A stretch of DNA of 64,000 bases, taken from Streptantibioticus parmotrematis. Lineage in GTDB: Bacteria; Actinomycetota; Actinomycetes; Streptomycetales; Streptomycetaceae. The notes beneath the pieces were generated by a model. It saw nothing but the letters and a program-made list of their open reading frames with translations, did not search any database and was not told the origin of the DNA. The DNA lies in the NCBI RefSeq assembly GCF_019890615.1, contig NZ_JAINVZ010000018.1:62001-126000 (forward strand), read 5' to 3'. Made by a program: the position numbers and the translations under genes. Below are positions 56,718 through 64,000 of this stretch, piece after piece (the stretch's first letter is position 1; each line of letters begins with the position of its first letter).

Positions 56718-57896
56718 TTGGCGGGTTCGACTGATTTCGACCTCTACCGGCCGTCCGAGGAGCACGACATGCTCCGTGAGACGGTGCGCTCCCTCGCCGA
56801 GGCGAAGATCGCGCCGTTCGCCGCCGAGGTGGACGAGCAGGGCCGCTTCCCGCAGGAGGCCCTCGACGCGCTGGTCGCCGCCGACCTCCAGGCCGTCCAC
56901 GTCCCCGAGTCCTACGGCGGCGCCGGCGCCGACGCGCTCGCCACCGTGATCGTCATCGAGGAGGTGGCCCGCGTCTGCGCGTCCTCCTCGCTGATCCCGG
57001 CCGTCAACAAGCTGGGCTCGCTGCCGGTGATCCTCTCCGGCTCCGAGGAGCTGAAGAAGAAGTACCTGGGCCCGCTCGCCAAGGGCGACGCGATGTTCTC
57101 GTACTGCCTGTCGGAGCCGGACGCCGGTTCCGACGCCGCGGGCATGAAGACCCGCGCGGTGCGCGACGGCGACTCCTACGTCCTCAACGGCGTCAAGCGC
57201 TGGATCACCAACGCGGGCGTCTCCGAGTACTACACGGTGATGGCCGTGACCGACCCGGAGAAGCGCTCCAAGGGCATCAGCGCGTTCGTGGTCGAGAAGT
57301 CGGACGAGGGCGTGTCGTTCGGCGCGCCGGAGAAGAAGCTCGGCATCAAGGGCTCGCCGACCCGCGAGGTCTACCTCGACAACGTGCGCATCCCCGCCGA
57401 CCGCATGATCGGCGCCGAGGGCACCGGCTTCGCCACCGCGATGAAGACCCTCGACCACACCCGCATCACCATCGCCGCCCAGGCGCTCGGCATCGCGCAG
57501 GGCGCGCTGGACTACGCCAAGGGCTACGTGCAGGAGCGCAAGCAGTTCGGCAAGCCGATCGGCGACTTCCAGGGCGTGCAGTTCATGCTGGCCGACATGG
57601 CGATGAAGCTGGAGGCGGCCCGCCAGCTGACCTACTCCGCCGCCGCCCGCTCCGAGCGCGTCTCGCTGGGCGCCGACGGCCGCGGCGAGGACCTCACGTT
57701 CCACGGCGCCGCCGCCAAGTGCTTCGCCTCCGACGCCGCGATGGAGATCACCACCGACGCGGTGCAGCTCCTCGGCGGCTACGGCTACACCCGTGACTAC
57801 CCGCTGGAGCGCATGATGCGCGACGCGAAGATCACCCAGATCTACGAGGGCACCAACCAGGTCCAGCGCATCGTGATGGCGCGTAACCTGCCCTAG
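56718..57896 (+). CDS. Acyl-CoA dehydrogenase
   Basis: A 392-residue flavoenzyme of the acyl-CoA dehydrogenase family. FAD/substrate segments CLSEPDAGSDAAGMKTRA and WITNAGVSEYYTVMAVT, the QLLGGYGYTRDYPLERMMRDAKI signature and catalytic Glu377 in QIYEGTNQ are present. It introduces a trans-2 double bond in acyl-CoA and passes electrons to ETF. The start is TTG at 56718, with GGGAGTGAGAG upstream. Chain length preference is not evident. Confidence 0.95.
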   Translation: MAGSTDFDLYRPSEEHDMLRETVRSLAEAKIAPFAAEVDEQGRFPQEALDALVAADLQAVHVPESYGGAGADALATVIVIEEVARVCASSSLIPAVNKLGSLPVILSGSEELKKKYLGPLAKGDAMFSYCLSEPDAGSDAAGMKTRAVRDGDSYVLNGVKRWITNAGVSEYYTVMAVTDPEKRSKGISAFVVEKSDEGVSFGAPEKKLGIKGSPTREVYLDNVRIPADRMIGAEGTGFATAMKTLDHTRITIAAQALGIAQGALDYAKGYVQERKQFGKPIGDFQGVQFMLADMAMKLEAARQLTYSAAARSERVSLGADGRGEDLTFHGAAAKCFASDAAMEITTDAVQLLGGYGYTRDYPLERMMRDAKITQIYEGTNQVQRIVMARNLP

Positions 57897-57920
57897 TCCT
57901 CCGGCAGTTCGACCGTTTTC

Positions 57921-57953
57921 GACGGCCCCCGGCGCACCGCGCCGGGGGCCGTC
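57921..57953 (+). terminator. Perfect 15-bp terminator hairpin after acyl-CoA dehydrogenase
   Basis: GACGGCCCCCGGCGC and GCGCCGGGGGCCGTC around an ACC loop, 24 nt after the stop codon. Confidence 0.88.
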
Positions 57954-58217
57954 GTCTGTGTGCCCGCGAGCAGCTTGCTGTGTGAAGTGGCTCGTCAGAT
58001 GTGTTGGTGACAACGTTCGCGCGGGTTTCTTGGTTCTTCCTTTGCCGTTCACTCCTTGTTGACGCATGAACATCAACAGTAGTTTTCCAGCCAGCCACCA
58101 CTGCCTGTGGTGGCAGTCGCGGGAACGGTCGGTGTCCCTGCACCTTCCGCCGTACCGCGACGCACCCGCACCGCAGTTCTGTAACTCCCGGTTCATTCAG
58201 CCTCAGGAGGCAGTACG
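57954..58217 (+). other. S53 peptidase upstream region with inverted repeat
   Basis: No gene seen. TGTTGA (58057-58062) and TCAACA (58073-58078) form an inverted repeat whose left arm contains TTGACG, a possible -35. The ribosome-binding site CAGGAGG lies at 58204-58210. Confidence 0.45.
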
Positions 58218-59474
58218 TTGCGCACCCCCATATCGGCGTCCCCCCTCGCCACGCCCTCGCGCCGCATCGCCTGGTCCGTGGTCGCGTCCGCCGCGCTCGC
58301 CGTGTCCGGCCTGGCCGCCGCCGCGCCCGCCGGAGCCGCCGCCGCGACGCACGCGGGCCCGTCGTGGACCCGGTCCTGCGCCACCCCCACGAGAGCGGGC
58401 GTCATGGCCTGCAACGCCCTGCGCGTCACCAGCGTCAAGGAGCACGTCAGCGCCGACGGCGTCAGCAAGGACGCCACCCCCTCCGGCTTCGGCCCGAGCG
58501 ACCTGCGCAGCGCCTACAACCTCCCGGCGAACGGCGGCGCCGGCCAGACCGTCGCGATCGTCGACGCCTACGACGACCCCAACGCGGCCTCGGACCTGGC
58601 GACCTACCGCAGCCAGTACGGCCTGCCCGCCTGCACCACGTCCAACGGCTGCTTCGAGAAGGTCAGCCAGACCGGCAGCACCACCAGCCTGCCGAGCGCG
58701 GACAGCGGCTGGGCCGGTGAGATCTCCCTCGACCTCGACATGGTCTCGGCGGTCGCCCCGAACGCCCACATCATCCTGGTCGAGGCCAAGTCGGCGACCA
58801 CCGCCAACCTCGGCACCGCCGTCAACGAGGCCGTGAAGCTGGGCGCGAAGTTCGTCTCCAACAGCTACGGCGGCTCCGAGTCCTCCTCGGACTCCTCGTA
58901 CGACACCAAGTACTACGACCACCCGGGCGTCGCCGTCACCGCCTCCTCCGGCGACGACGGCTACGGCGTGGAGTACCCGGCCGCCTCCAAGTACGTCACC
59001 GCGGTCGGCGGCACCTCGCTGGCGAAGGCCTCCAACTCCCGCGGCTGGAGCGAGAGCGTGTGGTCGACCTCGTCCACCGAGGGCGCGGGCTCCGGCTGCT
59101 CCAAGGACGACGCCAAGCCGACCTGGCAGAAGGACACCGGCTGCTCCAAGCGCACCGTCGCCGACGTCTCGGCGGTCGCCGACCCGGCCACCGGTGTCGC
59201 GGTCTACCAGACCTACGGCGCGTCCGGCTGGTCGGTCTACGGCGGCACCTCGGTCGCCTCGCCGATCATCGCCGCGGTCTACGCGGACGCCGGCACCCCG
59301 TCCTCCGGCTCGACCCCGGCCTCCTTCCCGTACGCGCACACCTCGTCGCTCAACGACGTGACCAGCGGCAAGACCGCGTCGTGCTCGCCGGCGTACCTGT
59401 GCACCGCGGAGACCGGCTACGACGGCCCGACCGGCCTCGGCACCCCGAACGGCCTGACCGCCTTCACCGGCTGA
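58218..59474 (+). CDS. Secreted S53-type (sedolisin-like) serine peptidase
   Basis: A 418-residue exported protein. Signal sequence about 1-44 with Ala-rich cleavage region; catalytic domain from about 85. The sedolisin residues can be placed: Glu168 and Asp172 in GWAGEISLDLDMV, the oxyanion Asp in SSGDDGYG (246/247), and nucleophile Ser345 in YGGTSVASP. Family members usually carry a pro-kumamolisin domain of about 180 residues; here only about 40 residues precede the catalytic part. TTG 58218 follows AGGAGG by 7 nt. Small streptomycete proteins of this type are abundant extracellular peptidases. Confidence 0.86.
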   Translation: MRTPISASPLATPSRRIAWSVVASAALAVSGLAAAAPAGAAAATHAGPSWTRSCATPTRAGVMACNALRVTSVKEHVSADGVSKDATPSGFGPSDLRSAYNLPANGGAGQTVAIVDAYDDPNAASDLATYRSQYGLPACTTSNGCFEKVSQTGSTTSLPSADSGWAGEISLDLDMVSAVAPNAHIILVEAKSATTANLGTAVNEAVKLGAKFVSNSYGGSESSSDSSYDTKYYDHPGVAVTASSGDDGYGVEYPAASKYVTAVGGTSLAKASNSRGWSESVWSTSSTEGAGSGCSKDDAKPTWQKDTGCSKRTVADVSAVADPATGVAVYQTYGASGWSVYGGTSVASPIIAAVYADAGTPSSGSTPASFPYAHTSSLNDVTSGKTASCSPAYLCTAETGYDGPTGLGTPNGLTAFTG

Positions 59475-59569
59475 CGACAGCGGTGAGGCCGAAGGCCATC
59501 ATGGCGGCGCCCGGCCCACGCCCGGCCCGGCACCGCCCACCGACCGGCTGACCCCCGGTCACGACACGG

Positions 59570-59613
59570 CGTACGGCGTGAGCCCACCCCTCGCGGGCGG
59601 CTCACGCCGTACG
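59570..59613. terminator. Bidirectional terminator between S53 peptidase and LCP genes
   Basis: CGTACGGCGTGAGCC pairs exactly with GGCTCACGCCGTACG around a 14-nt loop. Confidence 0.85.
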
Positions 59614-59638
59614 CGTGTGTCACCGGACGTGGTGCGGG

Positions 59639-60913
59639 TCAGCCCGCCGAGCCGGAGGCCGTGGCGCCCGCCGTGACCGGTTCGTCGTTCTGGATCTGGC
59701 TGAAGAGCTGCTTCGCCTTCGTCATGTCCCACTGGACCGCGTCGCCGTCGCTCGGGGTCGACAGGTTCGCGTTGCCGATCGGGACGGTGATCGACTTGCC
59801 CTTGCCGCTGGAGACGTCCTTCATGTCGAAGAACATCTCGCCCAGGTCGAACAGGCTCATGCCCTTGTCGACGTTGAGGGTCTCCAGGCCCGCGCCGAGC
59901 ACCGGGTAGAGCTTGAACGGGTTGAGCACGGTCGAGGGGGACGCGGCCTGGTGGGCCAGGGTCGAGAGGAACTTCTGCTGGTTGCGCATGCGGCCCAGGT
60001 CCTCGTCGGCCTCCGCGTGCCGCTCGCGCACGAACTCCAGCGACTGCGCGCCGTTGAACTTCTGGCAGCCCGCCTTGAAGTCGGCGCCCGAGTCCTTGTC
60101 CACGACCGCGTGGTCGAGGCACATGTTGACGCCGCCGAGCGCGTTGACCAGGTTGACGAAGCCGGTGAAGCCGATCTCCGCGTAGTGGTCGATGTGGATG
60201 CCGGTGTTGTACTCGACGGTCTGGATCAGCAGGGCCGGGCCGCCCCAGGAGTACGAGGTGTTCAGCTTGTGCGTGGTCGCCGGGTACTTCTTGCCGGAGG
60301 TGCCGGTGAACGCCGGGATCGTGACGTAGGAGTCACGCGGCAGGCTCATCAGGGTGTCGCCGTTGCTGCCGGTGTGCAGGATCATCATCGAGTCCGTGCG
60401 TCCGCCGTCGGCGGCACCGGTGTGCAGCTGCTCCTCCTCCTGCTTGCTCATGCCCTCGCGGCTGTCCGAGCCGACGATCAGGTAGTTGGTGCCCTTGCCG
60501 GACGCCGGCTGGTTCGGGACCGCGCTCAGGTTCACCGTGCGCGACAGCTTGCCGTCCGCCCAGAAGTACGTGCCGACGCTCGCCGCGATCAGCACGACGA
60601 CCAGCGTGAGCACGCCGTACGTGATGCGCTTGCGCCAGTTCTTCGGGCGCCCGGTGCCACCGCCCCCGGCCCGGTAGACGCGGCCCGAGCCGCCGCCCCC
60701 GTCCGGCTGCCGCGGCACCCGCCCCCCGGCGGCGCCGCCCCTGCGCGGGGACAGCTCCGGGGGCAGCGGCGGCTCGGCGTACGAACCGTGCCCACCGCGC
60801 GCCTGCGGCGGCGGGCCGTACTGCTGATGCTGTACGTGTCCGTCACGCCGCTGTACGTGCGGCATCACGCGAGCGCCGTCCTGCTCGCCGTCGTCCTCGG
60901 GCCATCCGTTCAT
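59639..60913 (-). CDS. LytR-CpsA-Psr (LCP) family cell-wall glycopolymer ligase
   Basis: A 424-residue membrane protein: a long disordered Pro/Gly/Gln-rich cytoplasmic tail (1-92), one transmembrane helix (98-117), and an extracytoplasmic LCP domain. LCP features: NYLIVGSDSREGM, ADGGRTDSMMILHTG (Arg/Asp pair), LMSLPRDSYVTIP, and YAEIGFTGFVNLVNALGGVNMCL. It transfers teichoic-acid-like or other polymers from lipid carrier to peptidoglycan. ATG 60913. Confidence 0.94.
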   Translation of the reverse strand: MNGWPEDDGEQDGARVMPHVQRRDGHVQHQQYGPPPQARGGHGSYAEPPLPPELSPRRGGAAGGRVPRQPDGGGGSGRVYRAGGGGTGRPKNWRKRITYGVLTLVVVLIAASVGTYFWADGKLSRTVNLSAVPNQPASGKGTNYLIVGSDSREGMSKQEEEQLHTGAADGGRTDSMMILHTGSNGDTLMSLPRDSYVTIPAFTGTSGKKYPATTHKLNTSYSWGGPALLIQTVEYNTGIHIDHYAEIGFTGFVNLVNALGGVNMCLDHAVVDKDSGADFKAGCQKFNGAQSLEFVRERHAEADEDLGRMRNQQKFLSTLAHQAASPSTVLNPFKLYPVLGAGLETLNVDKGMSLFDLGEMFFDMKDVSSGKGKSITVPIGNANLSTPSDGDAVQWDMTKAKQLFSQIQNDEPVTAGATASGSAG

Positions 60914-61059
60914 GCAGAGCAGTGTGCCCGCTGAACCTGGGGGTCAGGGCGCCGGAGACGGTTCTGTAGCAGAGCTGATGGATTGGTCACACGACTTTCA
61001 TGATCATCGGGTGATGCGGGGCGTGGGAGGGGGCGGTGTGGCGGGTGGGGTGACGCGTC

Positions 61060-61065
61060 TAAGGT
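61060..61065 (+). promoter_or_regulatory. -10 hexamer 7 nt before the ACT-protein gene (leaderless candidate)
   Basis: TAAGGT ends 7 nt before ATG 61073; its AAGG could also serve as a weak Shine-Dalgarno. Confidence 0.4.
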
Positions 61066-61072
61066 GCGGAAC

Positions 61073-61474
61073 ATGTCTGGTGAGAGCGATCTGCGGAAAC
61101 TGCTGACCGGGATGCGGCCCGAGCTGAACGCGGGCTGTTACGTGTTCACCACGGTCGATGACGGTGTCGTGCCGGTGGGCGTGACCCCGGTCGTCACCGT
61201 CGCCGAACGGGAAGGGCTGACGCTGGTCGTGCCGCAGAGGGAGGCGGACGCGGCGGGCCTGGCGTACGCGTACGTGGCGGGCTGGATCACCCTGCGGGTC
61301 CACTCGGCGCTGGAGGCCGTCGGACTCACCGCCGCCGTAGCGCGGGAACTCGCCGACGCGGGTCTGAGCTGCAACGTGATCGCCGGATTCCACCACGACC
61401 ACCTCTTCGTGCCGTACGAGCGGGCCGCTGAGGCGGTCGCGCTGCTGGAGGACCTAGCGCGAGGCTCCGCCTGA
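61073..61474 (+). CDS. ACT-domain protein
   Basis: A 133-residue cytoplasmic protein with two ACT-like halves; the second, WITLRVHSALEAVGLTAAVARELADAGLSCNVIAGFHHDHLFVPYERAAEAVALLEDL, is typical of stand-alone ACT_7-type proteins that bind amino acids. The N-terminal half YVFTTVDD..PVVTVAEREGLTLVVP matches the companion domain. No partner enzyme is adjacent. ATG 61073 is preferred over GTG 61064. Confidence 0.85.
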   Translation: MSGESDLRKLLTGMRPELNAGCYVFTTVDDGVVPVGVTPVVTVAEREGLTLVVPQREADAAGLAYAYVAGWITLRVHSALEAVGLTAAVARELADAGLSCNVIAGFHHDHLFVPYERAAEAVALLEDLARGSA

Positions 61475-61551
61475 GACGGCGATGGACCCGGACCGGGGGC
61501 GCCAACCTGCCCGTCCACGGCGGAAGTTCGCCCCAGCGGCGGCCCATCGGC

Positions 61552-61968
61552 TCACGTTTTCCGCGTGCCGCCACCCCGTATCGCCGTCGTGCCCATCCTC
61601 ATGTCGCACTTGAGCAGGTACGCGGCGACCTCCTCCGGCTGCGCGCAGCGGGGGAGCGGGTCGAGACCGACCAGGACCGCTACCGGCCCGCCGTCCGCCA
61701 CGAAACGCGACCACTGCTCGCCCACGGTCAGCCGCACGTCGTGCGACCAGCCGTCCACCCGCAGCCGCGCACCCCGCGCGTCCAGCGTCACCCGCTCCCC
61801 GATGTACGGGATGCTGCGCGACGGCTCCGCCAGCCCCAGCGCGTCCGCGAAGTCCATCGCCTCGTACGCGCCCTCCGGATGCGCCGCCAGCAGGAACGCG
61901 ACCTGCCCGATCGCGGTCCTCTCCAGCCACGACCACGTCGCCAGCGCGTGGATGTCCTCCGGCGTCAC
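61552..61968 (-). CDS. Hypothetical protein coupled to an ATP-binding regulator
   Basis: A 138-residue protein beginning MTPEDIHALATWSWLERTAIGQVAFLLAAHPEGAYEAMDFADALGL. The GTG at 61968 overlaps the stop of the upstream ATP-binding gene (GTGA), so the two are translated together. I do not recognise the family; the middle is beta-rich (YIGERVTLDARGARLRVDGWSHDVRLTVGE) and the end is acidic then basic. It belongs to the whiJ-like module by position. Confidence 0.72.
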   Translation of the reverse strand: MTPEDIHALATWSWLERTAIGQVAFLLAAHPEGAYEAMDFADALGLAEPSRSIPYIGERVTLDARGARLRVDGWSHDVRLTVGEQWSRFVADGGPVAVLVGLDPLPRCAQPEEVAAYLLKCDMRMGTTAIRGGGTRKT

Positions 61969-62402
61969 CCGTCCACCTCGGACTTCAGCACGAACCACAC
62001 CTCTTTGCCCGGCGCGCCCTCCGGTGCGGGAATCGCACCCCAGGCGTGCGCCGTCTTGCTCAGCAGAAACATCCCCCGCCCACTCTCCGAGAGGAAGTCC
62101 GGCTCGCGCACGACCGGAAGCTCCGGCTCCTTGTCGCTCACCGAAACCCGGATCCCATCCGCGATCCTACGCAGCGTCAGCACGCATTCCGGTGACTTCG
62201 CGTGTTTGTGGACATTGCTGAGGAGTTCCGTCACGCCCATCGCGGCGGGGCGTGCGAGGTCCTCGACCTCCCAGGCCCGCAACTGCGCGCGGACGATACG
62301 GCGGACGACGGCAAGGGCGTGCGGGGCGGCGTCCAGGGACAACCGGCAGTGTGAGGCGCTCAGTTGGACGGGAGCGTCGATCGGGGGAACTTCGGCGTTC
62401 AT
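61965..62402 (-). CDS. HATPase_c (RsbW-like) ATP-binding regulatory protein
   Basis: A 145-residue GHKL ATPase: N-box VTELLSNVHKHA, G1 VSDKEPE-like and G2 SGRGMFLLSKTA. Such small ATPases accompany XRE/DUF397 genes in many streptomycete copies of the whiJ/abaA locus, but no sigma factor partner is known. Start set at ATG 62402; a GTG at 62420 is possible. Divergent from the XRE gene, 123 nt apart. Confidence 0.83.
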   Translation of the reverse strand: MNAEVPPIDAPVQLSASHCRLSLDAAPHALAVVRRIVRAQLRAWEVEDLARPAAMGVTELLSNVHKHAKSPECVLTLRRIADGIRVSVSDKEPELPVVREPDFLSESGRGMFLLSKTAHAWGAIPAPEGAPGKEVWFVLKSEVDG

Positions 62403-62525
62403 GTACTCAAGTAACCTCACGGCGCGTTACGGTCGCCAGACGCTGAGGTGGTACGGCGCGGATCGTGCGGTTGGCACCGCTGCCCGTGCTGCCGTGTGCG
62501 GGGCGGTCGTGGTGAGGAGTACGAG

Positions 62526-63341
62526 ATGGGCGGCAGGCATGACCCGGTGTCGATCGGCCTGGTCATCTTCGGAAGTCAGCAGCGTGCGTTGCGTGAGCTC
62601 GCCGGGTTGACGCAGGCGGAGCTCGGCAAACGGATCATTTGTTCCGAGTCCCTGGTCCGCATGGTCGAGCGCGGCGAGCGGCGCCCCAAGCCCGCTTACC
62701 TGAAGGCGGCGGACCGAGCACTGGAGGCACGTGGTCTGCTTCTGGTGGCTGCGAAGCACCTGGACGACGAACGCTACCCGACGTGGTTCGTGCCGTACCG
62801 GCAAACGGAGGCCGAGGCCGTCGCCTTCAACGCCTATGACTCGAACGTCGTGAACGGACTGTTGCAGACCGAGGAATACGCGCGCGCTGTCCTCATGGCA
62901 GCCTGCCCGTCCTTCGGAGACGCCGAGCTGGAACAGCGCCTGGCCGCTCGGATGGATCGGCAGAGCTTGCTGGCGCGGGCGGAGCCGCCGATGATGGCGT
63001 TCGCGATGGAGGAATGGGTGCTGCGGCGCCCTATCGGAGGCCCGGCGGTGCTCAAGCGCCAACTGCACCGGCTTTTGGAGGTGGGCGAGGCACGTCATGT
63101 CACGCTGCAAGTCATGCCCATGGACAGCGAGACACATGCCGGGCTGGACGGGCCCCTGCACCTGATCACCCTTCCGGACGGGCGTCGACTGGGCTACGTG
63201 GAAGGGCAGGCGGGCAGTTCGTATGTCACGGATCCGGGCGAACTGAGCGCCCTGGAGCAGCGGTTCGGCAATATTCGCGCACAGGCCCTCAACGCGGAGG
63301 CATCCCTGTGTCTCATCGATCGTCTCGCGGGAGAACTATGA
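62526..63341 (+). CDS. XRE-family regulator with DUF5753 domain (WhiJ/AbaA-like)
   Basis: A 271-residue DNA-binding protein: HTH_31/XRE domain (about 15-70; LRELAGLTQAELGKRIICSESLVRMVERGERRPK) and a DUF5753 domain (about 95-265; TWFVPYRQTEAEAVAFNAYDSNVVNGLLQTEEYARAVL, and EWVLRRPIGG). Proteins of this kind pair with a DUF397 protein and act in development and antibiotic control in Streptomyces. ATG 62526 follows GAGGAG. It overlaps the first DUF397 gene by ATGA. Confidence 0.93.
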   Translation: MGGRHDPVSIGLVIFGSQQRALRELAGLTQAELGKRIICSESLVRMVERGERRPKPAYLKAADRALEARGLLLVAAKHLDDERYPTWFVPYRQTEAEAVAFNAYDSNVVNGLLQTEEYARAVLMAACPSFGDAELEQRLAARMDRQSLLARAEPPMMAFAMEEWVLRRPIGGPAVLKRQLHRLLEVGEARHVTLQVMPMDSETHAGLDGPLHLITLPDGRRLGYVEGQAGSSYVTDPGELSALEQRFGNIRAQALNAEASLCLIDRLAGEL

Positions 63342-63601
63342 CCAGGCATTCCGGTGAAGAGACCGCCTCCAGGCGGTCGCAGCCTGACCTCAGGGGTACC
63401 GCGGAATACCGTTCCGCCGAAGTCGCCCTGAAGTGGCGGAAGTCGACTCACAGCGGTACCCAGGGCGGTGCGTGCGTCGAGGTGGCCGCCTGCCCCTCGG
63501 TTGTCCATGTTCGGGACAGCAAGGACCCTGACGGCCCCGCCCTTACGTTCGGGGCGGAGCAGTGGTCTGCGTTCGTGCGCTTCGCCGTACAACAAGGCTG
63601 A
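63338..63601 (+). CDS. DUF397 protein, copy 1 (with unusual N-terminal extension)
   Basis: An 87-residue protein; the ATG overlaps the XRE stop. The DUF397 core WRKSTHSGTQGGACVEVAACPSVVHVRDSKDPDG.ALTFGAEQWSAFVRFAV is complete. It is preceded by 32 extra residues ending EVALKW, a stretch that in copy 2 is the end of a first repeat (CVEVALEW), so copy 1 looks like a duplication product that lost the first repeat. DUF397 proteins bind or antagonise their XRE partner. Confidence 0.88.
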   Translation: MTRHSGEETASRRSQPDLRGTAEYRSAEVALKWRKSTHSGTQGGACVEVAACPSVVHVRDSKDPDGPALTFGAEQWSAFVRFAVQQG

Positions 63602-63625
63602 GCGTCCCCTCAGCGAGAGGTGACC

Positions 63626-63868
63626 ATGAGCGAACTCGTGTGGTTCAAGTCCAGCTACAGCGGTAACGAGGGCGGCCAGTGCGTTGAAGTCGCCCTGGAA
63701 TGGCGGAAGTCCACGTACAGCGGCAACCAGGGTGGCGACTGTGTCGAGGTCGCCGCCTGCCCCTCTGTCATCCACATTCGGGACAGCAAAGATCCTGACG
63801 GTCCGGCCCTGGCGTTCGATCCCGCGCAATGGTCCGCCTTCGTGGGGTTCGCCGTGCGGCACGGCTGA
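63626..63868 (+). CDS. DUF397 protein, copy 2 (with duplicated 20-residue motif)
   Basis: An 80-residue protein. The family motif occurs twice in a row: WFKSSYSGNEGGQCVEVALE then WRKSTYSGNQGGDCVEVAAC, an exact 60-bp offset (63641 and 63701). The rest, CPSVIHIRDSKDPDGPALAFDPAQWSAFVGFAVRHG, is the usual ending. ATG 63626 follows GAGAGG; a GTG at 63620 is in frame. It is 24 nt after copy 1. Confidence 0.88.
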   Translation: MSELVWFKSSYSGNEGGQCVEVALEWRKSTYSGNQGGDCVEVAACPSVIHIRDSKDPDGPALAFDPAQWSAFVGFAVRHG

Positions 63869-63891
63869 GCGGCCTCCATCACGGAACTCAT

Positions 63892-63920
63892 CGGGGGAGC
63901 GGTCCTTGACCGCTCCCCCG
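63892..63920 (+). terminator. Terminator after the DUF397 pair
   Basis: CGGGGGAGCGGTC pairs with GACCGCTCCCCCG around a CTT loop. Nothing further is seen to the end of the window. Confidence 0.85.
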
Positions 63921-64000
63921 ACCCCGCCCGCTCAGGCCAACCGGAGGGCCCCCACCGGTCCGCCGGGAAAACCCGTTGCGAGCGACCCGCCTCGGATGGC

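Overview
The window is very GC-rich. It has almost no UUA codons, many GTG starts, start codons placed 6-7 nt after TANNNT -10 hexamers, and families typical of Streptomyces: two resuscitation-promoting factors, bldA tRNA-Leu(UAA), a partner-switching sigma factor, and a whiJ-type XRE/DUF397/ATPase module. It reads as a core-chromosome segment of a Streptomyces or close relative. Gene order around eno, ndh, bldA and hut-sigI resembles S. coelicolor as I remember it. I see no phage, insertion sequence, CRISPR array or biosynthetic cluster.

Layout. 1-5.7 kb: 3' part of mfd, a SurA-like lipoprotein, mazG, endonuclease V and a P450. 5.8-8.1 kb: tandem secreted lytic factors rpfC and rpfA, with a ydaO-type c-di-AMP riboswitch leader only on rpfA. 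8.4-15.3 kb: eno, a DivIC/FtsB-like protein, DUF501, Ppx/GppA, NDH-2 (with two Rex-operator-like sites) and a Cfa-type methyltransferase. 15.6-21.5 kb: MacB/FtsX-type ABC exporter, bldA, and small conserved genes. 21.8-31 kb: thiolase, a TetR/DHA2-MFS divergon with twin operators, SGNH hydrolase, cystathionine beta-synthase and a MatB-like acyl-CoA synthetase. 31-38.6 kb: MMPL transporter, inositol-phosphate synthase, LysR and RpiR regulators, and a PLP decarboxylase. 38.9-44.5 kb: the histidine-degradation operon hutU - M20 amidohydrolase - hutF - hutI. 44.9-47.1 kb: SigI-type sigma factor, anti-anti-sigma and anti-sigma kinase. 47.3-51.7 kb: POT peptide transporter, a two-component system and GtrA. 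52.2-57.9 kb: purK-purE-dipeptidase, UDP-glucose dehydrogenase and acyl-CoA dehydrogenase. 58.2-64 kb: S53 peptidase, LCP ligase, ACT protein and the whiJ-like module.

How the genes work together. Several sets form clear units: hut (urocanate to glutamate, probably by N-formylglutamate), purKE, sigI-arsI-prsI, the Rex-controlled ndh, and the c-di-AMP-controlled rpfA. The least explained structure is a recurring pattern of short tandem duplications (21-37 bp) that span the stop codon of a gene. It occurs at five or more unrelated genes (20.6, 30.5, 34.3, 47.05 and 51.2 kb, weaker at 25.5 kb). A related 24-bp array lies between hutF and hutI, and an exact 60-bp in-frame duplication lies inside a DUF397 gene.
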